Positions 43,969 to 55,346 are shown, counted from the stretch's first letter. The stretch is 64,000 bases of DNA from Oleiagrimonas citrea (GCF_012395255.1 NZ_JAAZQD010000002.1:517929-581928), one strand, 5' to 3'. Translations and numbers: made by a program. Notes: generated by a model from the letters alone, not told the origin.

Positions 43969-44865
43969 ATGATGTTTCGTCGCATCGCCATGATCGCGAT
44001 GGCTTGCCTGTCGCTGTCCGCGTGGCGGCCGGCGCAGGCCGCCAACCAGCCGCTCAACGTCGACCAGGCCCGCGCGCTGCTGCGCTCGCTGCATTTCCGC
44101 CACGGCCACATCGAAGTGCCCGGCGCGCACGCCTCGCTGGAGCTGACGCCGGCCTTCAGCTACCTCGACGCCGCCGACGCGCGCAAGGTGCTGGAGCAAC
44201 TGTGGCGCAACCCGCCCGACACCAGCGTGCTGGGCATGATCGTGCCGGGCGACAACGCCCGCAGCCTGGTCGCCGACGACGGCTATGCCGTGGTCATCAC
44301 CTACGCCGACGATGGCTACGTGTCCGACAAGGACGCAGCCGACATCGACTACAGCGAGCTTCTGCAGAAGATGCAGAAGGCGACCCGCAACGCCAACGAC
44401 GAGCGTCGCAAACAGGGCTATCGCACCATGAAGCTGGTCGGCTGGGCCGAGTCGCCGCATTACGACCGCAGCCAGCACAAGCTCTACTGGGCCAAGGACC
44501 TGCGCGTGGACGGCCTTTCCAGCGACGCCCTGAACTACGACATTCGCGCGCTGGGCCGGCACGGCTATCTCAGTCTCAACGCGGTGGCCCGCATGGGGCA
44601 GCTCGACAGCGTCAAGGCGGGCATGCAGCAGATTCTGCCGATGGTCGAATTCGATCAGGGCGCGCGCTATGCCGACTTCGACGCCCACACCGATCGTGTC
44701 GCCGCCTACGGCATCAGTGCGCTGATCGCCGGCACGCTGGCGGCCAAGGCGGGATTGTTCGCGAAACTGTTCGCCATGCTGCTGGCGGCGAAGAAGCTGG
44801 TACTGGCGGGTGTCGCGGCCGTGGCGGCCTTCCTGCGCAAGCTGTTCAAGCGCAAGCAGGCCTGA
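43969..44865 (+). CDS. DUF2167 exported membrane protein
   Basis: The 298-residue protein has a signal peptide (to about 24, AQA) and a DUF2167 domain (SVLGMIVPGDNARSLVADDG, GYAVVITYADDGYVSDKDAA, LVGWAESPHYDRSQHKLYWA, YDIRALGRHGYLSLNAVA). The C-terminus has two hydrophobic segments, the last followed by RKLFKRKQA. The family is envelope-bound and of unknown function. ATGATG at 43969; a GTG at 43945 is less likely. SIMPL gene follows by 104 bases. Confidence 0.85.
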   Translation: MMFRRIAMIAMACLSLSAWRPAQAANQPLNVDQARALLRSLHFRHGHIEVPGAHASLELTPAFSYLDAADARKVLEQLWRNPPDTSVLGMIVPGDNARSLVADDGYAVVITYADDGYVSDKDAADIDYSELLQKMQKATRNANDERRKQGYRTMKLVGWAESPHYDRSQHKLYWAKDLRVDGLSSDALNYDIRALGRHGYLSLNAVARMGQLDSVKAGMQQILPMVEFDQGARYADFDAHTDRVAAYGISALIAGTLAAKAGLFAKLFAMLLAAKKLVLAGVAAVAAFLRKLFKRKQA

Positions 44866-44969
44866 TCCACACGACGCCCGCGCGGGGACAGGAAATGGTC
44901 ATCACCCGGCGCTAGCATGGACGGCACGGCGACGCGGGTCGCCGACACATTCGCTCGGAGGACACCGTC

Positions 44970-45683
44970 ATGAAACGCATCCTCGCCGCCGCGCTTGTCG
45001 CCGTGGGACTCATCGCCGGAGGCTGGTTCATCGGCCACGGTTTCGAAGCCGGGCGCACGCATCGCTCCGTCACCGTGAAGGGACTGGCCGAGCGCGACGT
45101 GAAAGCCGACCTGGCGCTGTGGCCGATCCGCTTCGTCGAGGCCGGCAACCACCTCAAGGCCGTGCAGACCGCGATCCAGCGCGACGACACCAGCGTCGAC
45201 GCCTTCCTGAAGCGGCACGGCATCGGCGACGACGCCATCGACTTCCGCCAGCTCGAAGTCACCGACCGCGCCGCGCAGGCCTACGGCAACGCCAACTACC
45301 CGAACCGCTTCATCATCACGCGCACGGTGATGGTGCGCACGCCGAAGGTCGACACCGTGGCCAAGGCCTCGCAGGCCACCGGCGAACTGGTCGACGCCGG
45401 CGTAGTGCTGAGCGATCAGAACGGCGGCAGCGCGCCCAGCTACCTGTTCAACGGACTCAACCAGCTGAAACCGGCGATGATCGCCGAAGCCACGCGCAAC
45501 GCCCGCGCCGCCGCCGAGCAGTTCGCACACGATTCCGGCAGCCATCTGGGCGGCATCGTCCAGGCCAACCAGGGCGTGTTCCAGATCCTGCCGCGCGACA
45601 AGGCGCCGATGCTGCAGGAACAGCGGCAGGTACAGAAGACCGTGCGCGTGGTCGCCACGCTGCGCTACGCGCTGCGCGACTGA
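44970..45683 (+). CDS. SIMPL-domain (DUF541) exported protein
   Basis: The 237-residue protein has an N-terminal anchor or signal (ILAAALVAVGLIAGGWFIGH) and a SIMPL domain: HRSVTVKGLAERDVKADLAL at the start, NRFIITRTVMVRTPKVDTVA in the middle and ATRNARAAAEQFAHDSGSHL late. SIMPL proteins such as E. coli YggE affect envelope stress tolerance. A GGAGG ribosome site precedes the ATG. Convergent with hrpB. Confidence 0.87.
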   Translation: MKRILAAALVAVGLIAGGWFIGHGFEAGRTHRSVTVKGLAERDVKADLALWPIRFVEAGNHLKAVQTAIQRDDTSVDAFLKRHGIGDDAIDFRQLEVTDRAAQAYGNANYPNRFIITRTVMVRTPKVDTVAKASQATGELVDAGVVLSDQNGGSAPSYLFNGLNQLKPAMIAEATRNARAAAEQFAHDSGSHLGGIVQANQGVFQILPRDKAPMLQEQRQVQKTVRVVATLRYALRD

Positions 45684-45722
45684 TCGCGCGCGGCCGGAGG
45701 TCCGACGGAACGGGTCTCCGCT

Positions 45723-48218
45723 TCAACGCCCCGCATGCCGGCGGGTGCGATGCGTGGGCGTGGCCGACCACGGATCGTCCGGCCACGGGTGCTTGGGGTA
45801 GCGACCTTTCAGTTCCTTCTTCACCTCGGGATAGGTGCGCTCCCAGAACCCGGCCAGGTCCTGCGTGACCTGCATCGGACGCCCCGCCGGCGACAGCAGA
45901 TGCAGCGTCACCGGCACGCGCCCGCCACCCACGCGCGGCGTGTCGGCCAGACCGAACAGTTCCTGCAGCTTCACCGCCAGCACCGGCGGCGCATCGGGCG
46001 TGTAGACCAGCTTGTGCGTACGACCGCTGGGCACGGTCAGCGCCTCGGGCGCCTGGGCGTCGAGCTGCTGGCGCTGGCCGTAGTCGAGCAGCGCCACCAG
46101 CGCCTGCGACAGCTCGGCCGCGGACAGCGCATCCAGCTTGCGCTTGCCGTCCAGATACGGTCCCAACCAGGTCTCCAGCGTGGCCAGCAGGGTGTCGTCG
46201 GAGACATCCGGCAGGCCCGATTCCGGCATCCAGCCGCGCAGTGCCTGGATGCGCGCACGCAGGCGGCGTGCCGCGTCGCTCCACGGCAGGCTTTCCAGCC
46301 CGCGTTCGCGCACGCGCGCCAGCAACGCCGGCAGAGCATCCTCGGCGCGCACCGGCACGCTGCGGCGTTCCAGCACCAGGGCATCGAAACGACGCTCCTC
46401 GAAGGCCTCCACGGCCTCGCGATCGGCGTTCCAGCGCACGGCGCGCTGGGTGACGAAACGCTCGCCGTAGTCGCGCTGCAGCAACGCCGGATCGAACGGC
46501 GCGGCGGCGAAGATCAGGCTGTCGCGGCTTTCCAGACGCAGATCCAGCACCACCAGCCAGGGCTCGCCGAGCAGCGCCGTCGCCTCGTGCAGGCGCGCAC
46601 CGCGACCGTTGCTGAGCTGATAGCGCAACGGCTGTCCCTCGACCTGCATCGCGATGCGATCGGGGAAGGCATGCGCCAGCAGATCGCCCACCGCATGACT
46701 GTGCGGCGTGCCGCTGGCCGCCGCGCGCGCGCCGATGCGCTGCCGCCAGCCGCGCGCCGCGCGCTCGATGGCCGCCAGTGCGCCGGCGTCGGCGCCGAAC
46801 CGTCGCGCCGCCGAGGCCCCGCCATCGCGCCAGACGTGCAGGGCCTGGACGCGCTGCCGGAAATCGTCGTTGCGCGCATGCTCGCCACGCAGCGGCGAAC
46901 GCGCATCGAGCAGCGCCAGCAGATCCGCCATCAGGCCGTGCTGCGCTTCGTTCGCACGCGTGACCGCCGCCGCCAGCCGTGGCGTCGCGCCCAGCGCATG
47001 CATGGCGCGCCCCAGCGCGGTAATGCGATGTTCGGCATCGAGCGCACCGAGGCGGCGCAGCAGATCGCGCGCCTGCGCCAGCGCGCCGGACGGCGGCGGG
47101 TCCAGCCACGGCAGCGCGTCGTGGCCCCAGGCAGCCAGCTCCAACGCCAGACCGGACAATTCGGCCTGAGCGATCTCGGCGATACGTTCGGCGTCCAACC
47201 GCTGGCTCTGCGGCCACAAGCGATAGGCGACGCCGGGTGCGACACGGCCGGCGCGGCCGGCGCGCTGATCGGCCGAATCGCGGGCGACGGTCACCGTGCG
47301 CAGCCGGGTGAAGCCGGAATTCGGATCGAACTGCGGCACCCGCGCCAGTCCGCTGTCGACCACGGCGCGGATGCCGGGCAGCGTGACGCTGGATTCGGCG
47401 ACATTGGTGGCCAGAATCACGCGGCGACGCGCATCGTCGGCCGGCGCCAACGCGGCCTGCTGATCGGCCAGCGCCAGCTCGCCGTGCAGCGGCAGCACTT
47501 CGATGTCCGCGTCCAGCTGCTCATCGAGCAGCCGGGTCGCGCGGGCGATTTCGCGCTGTCCGGGCAGAAAGGCCAGCACGTCGCCCTCGATCTCGGCCAG
47601 CGCCTGCCGCACCGTGCGGGCGAGATGCTGTTCGGTCGACTCCTGCGCGCGCGCCGGCGGGTGCTCGATGCGCACCGGAAAGCTGCGGCCTGGACTGCTG
47701 ATGCGCGGCGCATCCAGCCACTGCGCGATGCGCTCGCCGTCCAGCGTGGCCGACATCACCACCAGACGCAGGTCCGGACGCAGCCCCGCCTGCACGTCCA
47801 GCGCCAGTGCCGCGCCCAGATCGCCGGCCAGATGCCGCTCGTGGAATTCGTCGAACAGGATCGCGCCGACATCCTCCAGCGCCGGATCGTCCTGGATGCG
47901 GCGCGTCAGCAGGCCTTCGGTGATGACCTCGATGCGGGTCGCCGCGCTCAGCCGCGACTCGAAGCGGATCGCATAGCCCACGCGACGGCCCACCGCCTCG
48001 CCCAGTTGCCCGGCCATGAACGTCGCCGCCGCGCGCGCGGCGATGCGGCGCGGTTCCAGCAGCAGGATGCGCTTGCCGTCCAGCCACGGCGCCTCCAGCA
48101 GCGCCGGCGGCACCTGTGTGGTCTTGCCCGCGCCCGGCGGCGCCTCCAGCACCAGGCGTGTGTTGTGTTCCAGAGCCTCGAGGATCTGCGGCAACAAGGG
48201 AGTAATGGGGAATTTCAT
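45723..48218 (-). CDS. hrpB: ATP-dependent RNA helicase HrpB
   Basis: The 831-residue DEAH-type helicase has Walker [12 protein letters not shown] (near 32), Walker [12 protein letters not shown], motif III MSATLDG, the [15 protein letters not shown] stretch, RAGRAGR motif VI and the C-terminal HrpB domain ending with [13 protein letters not shown]. HrpB is a cytoplasmic RNA helicase with roles in mRNA processing. The start at 48218 begins [13 protein letters not shown], normal for the family; no strong ribosome site is evident, and a long hairpin lies 12 bases upstream. Confidence 0.92.
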   Translation of the reverse strand: MKFPITPLLPQILEALEHNTRLVLEAPPGAGKTTQVPPALLEAPWLDGKRILLLEPRRIAARAAATFMAGQLGEAVGRRVGYAIRFESRLSAATRIEVITEGLLTRRIQDDPALEDVGAILFDEFHERHLAGDLGAALALDVQAGLRPDLRLVVMSATLDGERIAQWLDAPRISSPGRSFPVRIEHPPARAQESTEQHLARTVRQALAEIEGDVLAFLPGQREIARATRLLDEQLDADIEVLPLHGELALADQQAALAPADDARRRVILATNVAESSVTLPGIRAVVDSGLARVPQFDPNSGFTRLRTVTVARDSADQRAGRAGRVAPGVAYRLWPQSQRLDAERIAEIAQAELSGLALELAAWGHDALPWLDPPPSGALAQARDLLRRLGALDAEHRITALGRAMHALGATPRLAAAVTRANEAQHGLMADLLALLDARSPLRGEHARNDDFRQRVQALHVWRDGGASAARRFGADAGALAAIERAARGWRQRIGARAAASGTPHSHAVGDLLAHAFPDRIAMQVEGQPLRYQLSNGRGARLHEATALLGEPWLVVLDLRLESRDSLIFAAAPFDPALLQRDYGERFVTQRAVRWNADREAVEAFEERRFDALVLERRSVPVRAEDALPALLARVRERGLESLPWSDAARRLRARIQALRGWMPESGLPDVSDDTLLATLETWLGPYLDGKRKLDALSAAELSQALVALLDYGQRQQLDAQAPEALTVPSGRTHKLVYTPDAPPVLAVKLQELFGLADTPRVGGGRVPVTLHLLSPAGRPMQVTQDLAGFWERTYPEVKKELKGRYPKHPWPDDPWSATPTHRTRRHAGR

Positions 48219-48230
48219 ACCTGCGCAAGC

Positions 48231-48274
48231 GGGGACGGAGGGCGTTAAGCAGCAGCTTAACGCCCTCCGTCCCC
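48231..48274. repeat. Perfect 20-bp palindrome (REP/MITE-like hairpin) between hrpB and tatD
   Basis: Left arm 48231-48250 (GGGGACGGAG...TTAAGC) and right arm 48255-48274 are exact reverse complements around a 4-base AGCA loop. It fills most of the short gap between two divergent start codons. Such GGGGACGGAGG palindromes look like REP elements mobilised by RAYT transposases; membership needs a genome search. As RNA it would form a very stable hairpin in the hrpB leader. Confidence 0.8.
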
Positions 48275-48313
48275 GACCACTTACAATGTGCGTTTTTGCC
48301 AAGCCAGCCACGC

Positions 48314-49114
48314 ATGGAATTGATCGACATCGGCGCCAACCTGACGCACGAATCCTTCGCGCACGACTTCGACGCCGTGCTCGAGCGCGCCCGCACACAC
48401 GACGTGGCGCAGATCATGGTGACCGGCGCCAGCCGCGAGGGCAGCGAACAGGCGCTGGCACTGGCGAAGGCGCATCCCGGCCGGCTGTTCGCCACGGCCG
48501 GCGTGCACCCGCACCATGCAGTCGAGTACGACGCCGACACCGATGCCCTGCTGCGCCGCCTGGCCGACGAGGCCGAAGTGAAGGCGGTCGGCGAAACCGG
48601 CCTGGACTACCACCGCAACTACTCGCCGCGCGGCGTGCAGCTGGAGGCGTTCGAGAAGCAGCTCACCATCGCCGCCGAGCGCGGCATGCCGGTGTTCCTG
48701 CACCAGCGCGACGCACACGCCGATTTCCTGGCCCTGCTGAAGTCCTTCCGCGACGCCCTGCCGGCAGCGGTGGTGCATTGCTTCACCGACACCCGCGAAG
48801 CGCTGTTCGACTACCTGGACCTGGACTGCCACATCGGCATTACCGGCTGGCTGTGCGACGAGCGCCGAGGCACTCACCTGCGCGAATTCGTGCGCGAGAT
48901 TCCCGAGGGCCGCCTGATGATCGAGACCGACGCGCCCTACCTGCTGCCGCGCACGGTGCGCCCGAAGCCCGATCATCGCCGCAACGAGCCGATGTTCCTG
49001 AAGCACATCTGCGAAGAACTGGCGCGCGACCGCGGCGAGACCCTGGAACAGACCGCAGCCCACACCACCGACACCGCGCGCGCGTTCTTCGGCCTCGAAG
49101 CGCCTGCTTCCTGA
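48314..49114 (+). CDS. tatD: TatD-family metal-dependent DNase
   Basis: The 266-residue protein follows E. coli TatD closely: [15 protein letters not shown] start, [61 protein letters not shown] and [11 protein letters not shown] with the catalytic Asp. TatD is a cytoplasmic 3'-5' exonuclease linked to DNA repair. The ATG at 48314 matches the family start; a TTG at 48296 is less likely. Confidence 0.93.
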   Translation: MELIDIGANLTHESFAHDFDAVLERARTHDVAQIMVTGASREGSEQALALAKAHPGRLFATAGVHPHHAVEYDADTDALLRRLADEAEVKAVGETGLDYHRNYSPRGVQLEAFEKQLTIAAERGMPVFLHQRDAHADFLALLKSFRDALPAAVVHCFTDTREALFDYLDLDCHIGITGWLCDERRGTHLREFVREIPEGRLMIETDAPYLLPRTVRPKPDHRRNEPMFLKHICEELARDRGETLEQTAAHTTDTARAFFGLEAPAS

Positions 49115-49272
49115 GCAGGCGCCGTTGCGCAAGAGGAAGGCGCAGCGACGACGGCGCGGGATCTGTTCTTGTTTCCCTCGCCGACGCAGAAACGACGTCA
49201 TTGACCGGAAACCCGCGTAACAACCGACCATGCTGACAAAGCGACCGTCTGACTGACGCTGTCGTCTTCGCG

Positions 49273-49899
49273 CTAGACCTCGGCCTTGAACGTCCGCCCC
49301 AGCGACGGACCGCCGCCGACGTAGTGGCGGAACACGTAGAGCAGCGGGCGGAAGCGCTGCGGGTCGACATGATCGCTGCCGGCGAGCGTCATGTCCGCAT
49401 GGGCGTGCACGCGCAGCACCTCGGTCTCGACGATGGCGAACCCGCCCGCCGCCTCGCGCCAGGCCGGCAGCGCGCGTCGGCGGATCTCGACCACGCGCGC
49501 CTCCATCTGCAGCGGACATTCCGCCACCCGGGGCGGAGCCACGATCTCCGAGGGCCGCGGCGTCAGTCCGGCCAACGCGAACTTGTCGGCGGCATACCGG
49601 TAGCCCGCCTTCCAGGACGGCACCGGATCGCACCCGGTGGTCGGCGCCAGCGCCTCGACCGCGCGCCAGGCATCGGGACCGGCCACGTTGAGCGTGCACT
49701 CACCCTCCCGTTCGAGATTCGCCAGTCCCTGACCGCCGCCGGCCAGCCCCAGCACGACGCGGTCGGCCAGCGCCCACGCCGAGGACATCGGCGTCAAGTT
49801 GGCGCTGCCGTCGGCGTTGCGCGTGGCGATGAGCAGGACCGGCGTACCGAAATAGAGCACGCTGGGACGAATGGTGCGGAGGGCGATCGAATCGGACAT
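49273..49899 (-). CDS. Flavin reductase-like FMN-binding protein
   Basis: The 208-residue protein fits the flavin reductase-like (split-barrel FMN-binding) family: VLYFGTPVLLIATRNADGSA, NLTPMSSAWALADRVVLGLA, ECTLNVAGPDAW and a DFHVDP-like SDHVDPQRFRPLLYV C-terminus. Such proteins reduce or bind FMN, sometimes serving a monooxygenase. The start at 49899 is taken because an upstream extension would overlap the divergent regulator. The ArsR-like gene beside it probably controls it. Confidence 0.82.
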   Translation of the reverse strand: MSDSIALRTIRPSVLYFGTPVLLIATRNADGSANLTPMSSAWALADRVVLGLAGGGQGLANLEREGECTLNVAGPDAWRAVEALAPTTGCDPVPSWKAGYRYAADKFALAGLTPRPSEIVAPPRVAECPLQMEARVVEIRRRALPAWREAAGGFAIVETEVLRVHAHADMTLAGSDHVDPQRFRPLLYVFRHYVGGGPSLGRTFKAEV

Positions 49900-49976
49900 G
49901 GCCGCATGATGCGCGGTCGAGCGCGGCGGACGTTTCGGCGGCGAACGAATCATCGGTATGCGCCGCACGCGCTAGC

Positions 49977-50675
49977 ATGGCGCGCATGGCCGTCGTCCCC
50001 ACCCGTTACCAGCTCGCCGAGATCGGCAGCCTGCTCGCCGATCCTTCTCGGGCGGCGATCCTGCTGGCGCTGGCCGACGGTCGCGCACGTCCGGCCGGCG
50101 AACTGGCGCGGATGGCCCGGATCGCGCCGAGTACGGCCAGCGCGCACCTGGCGCGCCTGGTCGCGGGCGGCCTGCTTAGCGTGCTGCAGCAGGGACGGCA
50201 CCGCTATTTCCGCATCGCCGACGACACTGTGGCCCATGCGCTGGAAACCCTGCCGCTGATGCGACCAATGCCGCGCGATGTCCCGGTACCCGCCAGTCAA
50301 CGTCCGCTACAAGAGGCCCGCACCTGCTACCGCCACCTCGCCGGCCGCCTCGGCGTGGCGCTGCACGACCGGCTGCGCGAATGCGCGTGGATCGAGTTGG
50401 GCGAGCGTGCGGTCCATCTCAGCACATCCGGCTTGCGCGCACTGACCGATGCCGGCCTGCTCACGACGGAGGATTCGCTTTCGCTCGCGGGTCGGCAGTG
50501 CCTGGACTGGACCGAACGGCGATTCCACCTGGGCGGCCCGCTCGGGGTGATGCTGACGGCACGCATGCGGCAACGCGACTGGCTACGTCCGTGCAACGGT
50601 TCGCGCGCGCTGCGTCTGACGCCGACCGGGCGCGCCGGACTGAACGCGCTCGGCGTCGCGCTCGGCAGACAATGA
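49977..50675 (+). CDS. ArsR-family transcriptional regulator
   Basis: The 232-residue protein has an N-terminal winged helix (LAEIGSLLADPSRAAILLAL, ARIAPSTASAHLARLVAGGL, LLSVLQQGRHRYFRI) typical of ArsR. A longer C-terminal domain follows (CYRHLAGRLGVALHDRLREC, CLDWTERRFHLGGPLG, RALRLTPTGRAGL). No metal-binding Cys box is present, so a ligand other than metal is likely. It starts 78 bases from the divergent flavin reductase; an ATG at 49986 is an alternative. Confidence 0.85.
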   Translation: MARMAVVPTRYQLAEIGSLLADPSRAAILLALADGRARPAGELARMARIAPSTASAHLARLVAGGLLSVLQQGRHRYFRIADDTVAHALETLPLMRPMPRDVPVPASQRPLQEARTCYRHLAGRLGVALHDRLRECAWIELGERAVHLSTSGLRALTDAGLLTTEDSLSLAGRQCLDWTERRFHLGGPLGVMLTARMRQRDWLRPCNGSRALRLTPTGRAGLNALGVALGRQ

Positions 50676-50678
50676 TGC

Positions 50679-51428
50679 TCAGCGCGGCGCGCGGCCCGCG
50701 CGAACGTGGAAGTCCCAGTGCACGACGCGGGTCGTCTCCGGATCGCCCCAGGCGCGGCGCAGCGCCTTTTCGATGGTGGCGACGGCATCCTCGCCCGTGG
50801 CCTTGCGATAGCGCTGGCTGCCCGACCATGAGCGCAGATAGGCCAGGAACTGTTCGGCCGTCCACGACGCCTGCATGGCGAAGACCGGCGTATCGACCGT
50901 CTCCAACGGCATCGGGATGTCCGCGTAGCCGGACTCGACCAGACGTCGCTCGGGCGGCCAGTAGGGCGCGGTGAGCTCGCCGTAGACGCGCTGCTTCAGG
51001 ACGTCGATCTCCGGCGCGACATGGCAGTCGGCATAGGTCCAGGCGGCGAACAGACCGCCCGGCCTGAGTACCCGACGCACCTCCGCAAAGAAGCGCCCGG
51101 CATCGAACCAGTGCAGCGCCTGCCCGACCGTGACCAGATCGACCGACGCATCGTCGAGACTGGGTTGCTCGGCCGGCTCCACGCGATAGTCGATACGCGC
51201 GTGCGGCGCGGCTTGCGCGACCTGCTCGGCGCTGGGATCGGTCGCCCTAACCCGCGCGAAGCGCTCGGCCAGCGCCGTGGCCACCTGGCCGTTGCCGCAA
51301 CCCGCGTCCCACGCCAGCGCGGTGCCCGGCGCCTGCACGGCGAGCCAGTCGAACAGCGCCGGCGGATACACCGGACGCGCCTGCCGATAGAGTTCGGCAT
51401 GGCCGGAAAAATGGTCCTTGAAGCTCAT
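50679..51428 (-). CDS. Class I SAM-dependent methyltransferase
   Basis: The 249-residue protein has the motif I AWDAGCGNGQVATALAERF (near 40), acidic VRATDPSAEQV and the motif ALHWFDAGRFFAEVRRVLRP, then GGLFAAWTY. It belongs to the Methyltransf_11 / trans-aconitate methyltransferase-like group; substrate unknown. It overlaps rluE by ATGA and is convergent with the ArsR gene (3-base gap). Confidence 0.85.
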   Translation of the reverse strand: MSFKDHFSGHAELYRQARPVYPPALFDWLAVQAPGTALAWDAGCGNGQVATALAERFARVRATDPSAEQVAQAAPHARIDYRVEPAEQPSLDDASVDLVTVGQALHWFDAGRFFAEVRRVLRPGGLFAAWTYADCHVAPEIDVLKQRVYGELTAPYWPPERRLVESGYADIPMPLETVDTPVFAMQASWTAEQFLAYLRSWSGSQRYRKATGEDAVATIEKALRRAWGDPETTRVVHWDFHVRAGRAPR

Positions 51429-52006
51429 TTACGAGGTACTCCATCCGTGCGCAGGGCAGCCGCAGCATCGCCCTGCAGTTCGGTCCAGTCGCCCGGCGCC
51501 AGATCGCCCAGCTCGACCGCGCCGACGCGGGTGCGCACCAAGCGCAGCGTCGGCAACCCGACCGCGGCCGTCATGCGTCGCACCTGGCGGTTGCGGCCCT
51601 CGCGAATCGTCAATTCGAGCCAGGCCGTGGGAATGTGCTTGCGGAAACGCACCGGCGGATCGCGCGGCCACAACCAGCCCGGCGCGGTCGCGCGCAGTTC
51701 GACCTGCGCCGGACGCGTCATGCCGTCCTTCAGCCGCACGCCGCGCTGCAGCTGCTGCAACGCCTGGGCGCTCGGCGTGCCCTCGACCTGCACCAGATAG
51801 GTCTTGGGTTGCTTGTGCCTGGGATCGGTAAGGCGATGCGCCAGCGGGCCTTCGTCGGTCAGCAGCAGCAGACCTTCGCTGTCGCGGTCCAGCCGTCCAG
51901 CCGCGTAGACGCCCTTCTGCGCGACGTAATCGGCCAGCGTGGGGCGTCCCTCGCGATCGGTGAACTGGCACAGCACGCCGTACGGCTTGTTGAGCGCGAT
52001 CAGCAT
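51425..52006 (-). CDS. rluE: 23S rRNA pseudouridine synthase (RluE-like)
   Basis: The 193-residue RsuA/RluB-E-type enzyme has NKPYGVLCQFTD, the catalytic AAGRLDRDSEGLLLLT with the Asp of RLDRDSEG, KTYLVQVEG and EGRNRQVRRMTAAVGLPTLR. It lacks the S4 domain, like RluE (23S position 2457). Two starts fit (52021 GTG, 52006 ATG); the ATG is preferred for its MLIALNKPYG start. Confidence 0.88.
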   Translation of the reverse strand: MLIALNKPYGVLCQFTDREGRPTLADYVAQKGVYAAGRLDRDSEGLLLLTDEGPLAHRLTDPRHKQPKTYLVQVEGTPSAQALQQLQRGVRLKDGMTRPAQVELRATAPGWLWPRDPPVRFRKHIPTAWLELTIREGRNRQVRRMTAAVGLPTLRLVRTRVGAVELGDLAPGDWTELQGDAAAALRTDGVPRK

Positions 52007-52061
52007 GCCTCGCGGGCGCACCCTTCGTGCGGGCGCGCCATACTCCGTCGCCGCAGCCGAC

Positions 52062-53015
52062 TCATTGCGCGGAAGACGTCGCGGCCGGCAGCACCGGCTT
52101 GACGAAGCGCAGCGTCATGCGGTCCGACTCGCCGATGGCCTGGTACTTGGCCTTGTCCTGATCGCCCATGGCCAGCGTCGGCGGCAGCGTCCACACGCCC
52201 TTGGGATAATCCTTGGTGTCCTTCGGGTTGGCGTTGACGTCGCTCTTCGCGTCGAGTTTGAAACCGGCCTGCTCGGCCAGCTTGATCACGTAGTCCTGCG
52301 GCAGGTAGCCGCTGCCCCGGACCGAGGCCAGCGTGACGTCGGGCGCGGCGCGATGGTCGACCACCCCAAGCGTGCCGCCCGGCTTGAGCACGTCGTAGAA
52401 CGCCTTGAACATGGCTTCGGCGGTGCCGGCCTGCACCCAGTTGTGCGCGTTGCGGAAGGTCAGGACCATGTCCACCGAACCGGGCGTGCCCAGATTCGGC
52501 GTCTTCGGATCCATGCGGATCACGCGCGCCTTGCCGAACACCTTCGGCGCCGAGGCGAACAGCGCCTTGAGCGTGTCGTCGTCCTGCTTCGCCTCGTCAC
52601 TGGAGGACGGCATGAATTCGGCGGCGATGTACTGGCCGTTGTCACGCAGCAGCGGCGCCAGGATGCGCGCGTACCAACCGCCGCCCGGGGTGATCTCGAT
52701 CACCGTCAGATCGGGGCGAATGCCGAAGAACTGCAGCGTCTGCAGCGGATGGCGATAAGTGTCGCGCGCCTTGTCCGTGGCCGGGCGCCAGGCGCCGGCG
52801 AGCACGGCGCGGATACGCTGGGCCGACATCTGGCTGGCCGTGGTCGGCGGCACGATCTGATTCGGTTGATCGTCGGCCATGGCCGAGGCGTTGGACGCCT
52901 GCGCCGACCCGGCCGCAGAGGCCGATGAGGCCGGGCTGTCGGACGACGCGCCCTGCTGCGCGGAGCCGCAGGCGGCGAGCAGGGCCGCCAGGCCCAGAAT
53001 CCAAAGTTTCTTCAT
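52062..53015 (-). CDS. Lipoprotein-signal class I methyltransferase (COG4798-like)
   Basis: The 317-residue protein has a lipobox LLAAC (Cys16) and a Ser/Ala-rich linker, then a predicted methyltransferase: VIEITPGGGWYARILAPLLR, ARVIRMDPKTPNLG, VDMVLTFRNAHNWVQAG, FYDVLKPGGTLGVVDHRA. This family is unusual in being exported; SAM is not expected in the periplasm, so its activity there is unclear. GAGGGA precedes the ATG. Confidence 0.85.
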   Translation of the reverse strand: MKKLWILGLAALLAACGSAQQGASSDSPASSASAAGSAQASNASAMADDQPNQIVPPTTASQMSAQRIRAVLAGAWRPATDKARDTYRHPLQTLQFFGIRPDLTVIEITPGGGWYARILAPLLRDNGQYIAAEFMPSSSDEAKQDDDTLKALFASAPKVFGKARVIRMDPKTPNLGTPGSVDMVLTFRNAHNWVQAGTAEAMFKAFYDVLKPGGTLGVVDHRAAPDVTLASVRGSGYLPQDYVIKLAEQAGFKLDAKSDVNANPKDTKDYPKGVWTLPPTLAMGDQDKAKYQAIGESDRMTLRFVKPVLPAATSSAQ

Positions 53016-53114
53016 GACGTATCCCTCGACGACGTCGTTCCACCCCGGCCCCCGCCGCAGATTACCATGCCGCAATGCGCACACTCCGGCGCGCACGCGC
53101 TACATGACGCAAAT

Positions 53115-53780
53115 TCAGTAGGGCCGCGGACAGACCGACTGCAGGCCGTCGACGTGCTCGTTCAATTCGGCGGCGATACCCTGCCACATCGGATCGAGGA
53201 TGAAGTCGATGCCCTCGCGGCGGGCCAGTTTGGCGGCCGGAATGAAATCGGCGTCGCCGGCCACCAGCACGATCTGGTCGACCTGGCGCTTGTACGCCAT
53301 CGAGGCGATGTCGATGCCGATCTTCACGTCGACCTGGGTCTGGCGCATGTCCAGTTCGTAGTGATCGTCGCGCAGATCGTCCCACGACAGCGCGCCTTCG
53401 CGCAGGCTCTGCAACGCGGCGCGCTTGAGCTGCCACTCGCCGCCACGATCGCTCAGACGACCCAGACGCAACGCCATCTTGCGCTGGCGACGCAAGTTAT
53501 CGTGCAGGTCCCAGCGGAAATGCGCCATGCCGCTGTCGCCGAAGTCGATCTCGTTGCCGCTCACCGGACGCTGGAACACCTTGTCCAGCGGCTCGCAGTC
53601 GTAGAAAAAGATGCGGAACAGCGCATCCTTGGGCCGATCCAGCGCGCGGATGTGCTCGATGGCCATGGTGAAGGCGGTCTTGGCCACGACGCGCGGATCA
53701 TTGGCGTCGCGATCGGTGTAGACCTTGCGGAAACGGGCGAGAAAGAACGCCCCGTCGATGAGAACGGCGGTCGAAGGCAT
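53115..53780 (-). CDS. NYN-domain (LabA/DUF88-like) putative ribonuclease
   Basis: The 221-residue protein has an NYN/PIN-like nuclease domain: TAVLIDGAFFLARFRKVY with the first Asp, VDVKIGIDIASMAYKRQVDQ with acidic residues, and IVLVAGDADFIPAAKLARR. The conserved Asp residues would bind metal for RNA cleavage. Cytoplasmic; targets unknown. The 277-base gap to frmA holds only a hairpin. Confidence 0.85.
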   Translation of the reverse strand: MPSTAVLIDGAFFLARFRKVYTDRDANDPRVVAKTAFTMAIEHIRALDRPKDALFRIFFYDCEPLDKVFQRPVSGNEIDFGDSGMAHFRWDLHDNLRRQRKMALRLGRLSDRGGEWQLKRAALQSLREGALSWDDLRDDHYELDMRQTQVDVKIGIDIASMAYKRQVDQIVLVAGDADFIPAAKLARREGIDFILDPMWQGIAAELNEHVDGLQSVCPRPY

Positions 53781-54005
53781 AGAACTGGATGTCCATAATC
53801 GTGAATTGGGGTCTCGCGCGCGCGTCGCGCGCACGAAAAGAGGCGATATTACATAGGCCTGGACCGGAAGCGTCAAGGCATCGCAGCGCTTGCTGCCCAC
53901 TGGCGCACACACGAATTTCGCTCCGATCTGCCTACGGCGCAGGCACCCGGCGCGCCGTTCAGCACCCCCTGCAATCTACCGAGCGGACCTCTTCTCCAGC
54001 TTATC

Positions 54006-54043
54006 GCCGAATCGCGGTCCGGGGCAGCGGTCCGCGATTCGGC
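54006..54043 (-). terminator. Hairpin downstream of frmA
   Basis: A perfect 12-bp stem GCCGAATCGCGG/CCGCGATTCGGC (54006-54017 with 54032-54043) lies 14 bases past the frmA stop. No T-run follows on the minus strand, so it is a probable rather than certain terminator. Confidence 0.6.
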
Positions 54044-54057
54044 GTCCAGACGTCGGC

Positions 54058-55272
<1,215 letters not shown>

Positions 55273-55346
55273 CTACCGGCCGGCAGCGGCTCGCGATGCG
55301 CTCATCGTAACCGGGATGGCCGCACATGCCGACAGTCGTTTGTCGG

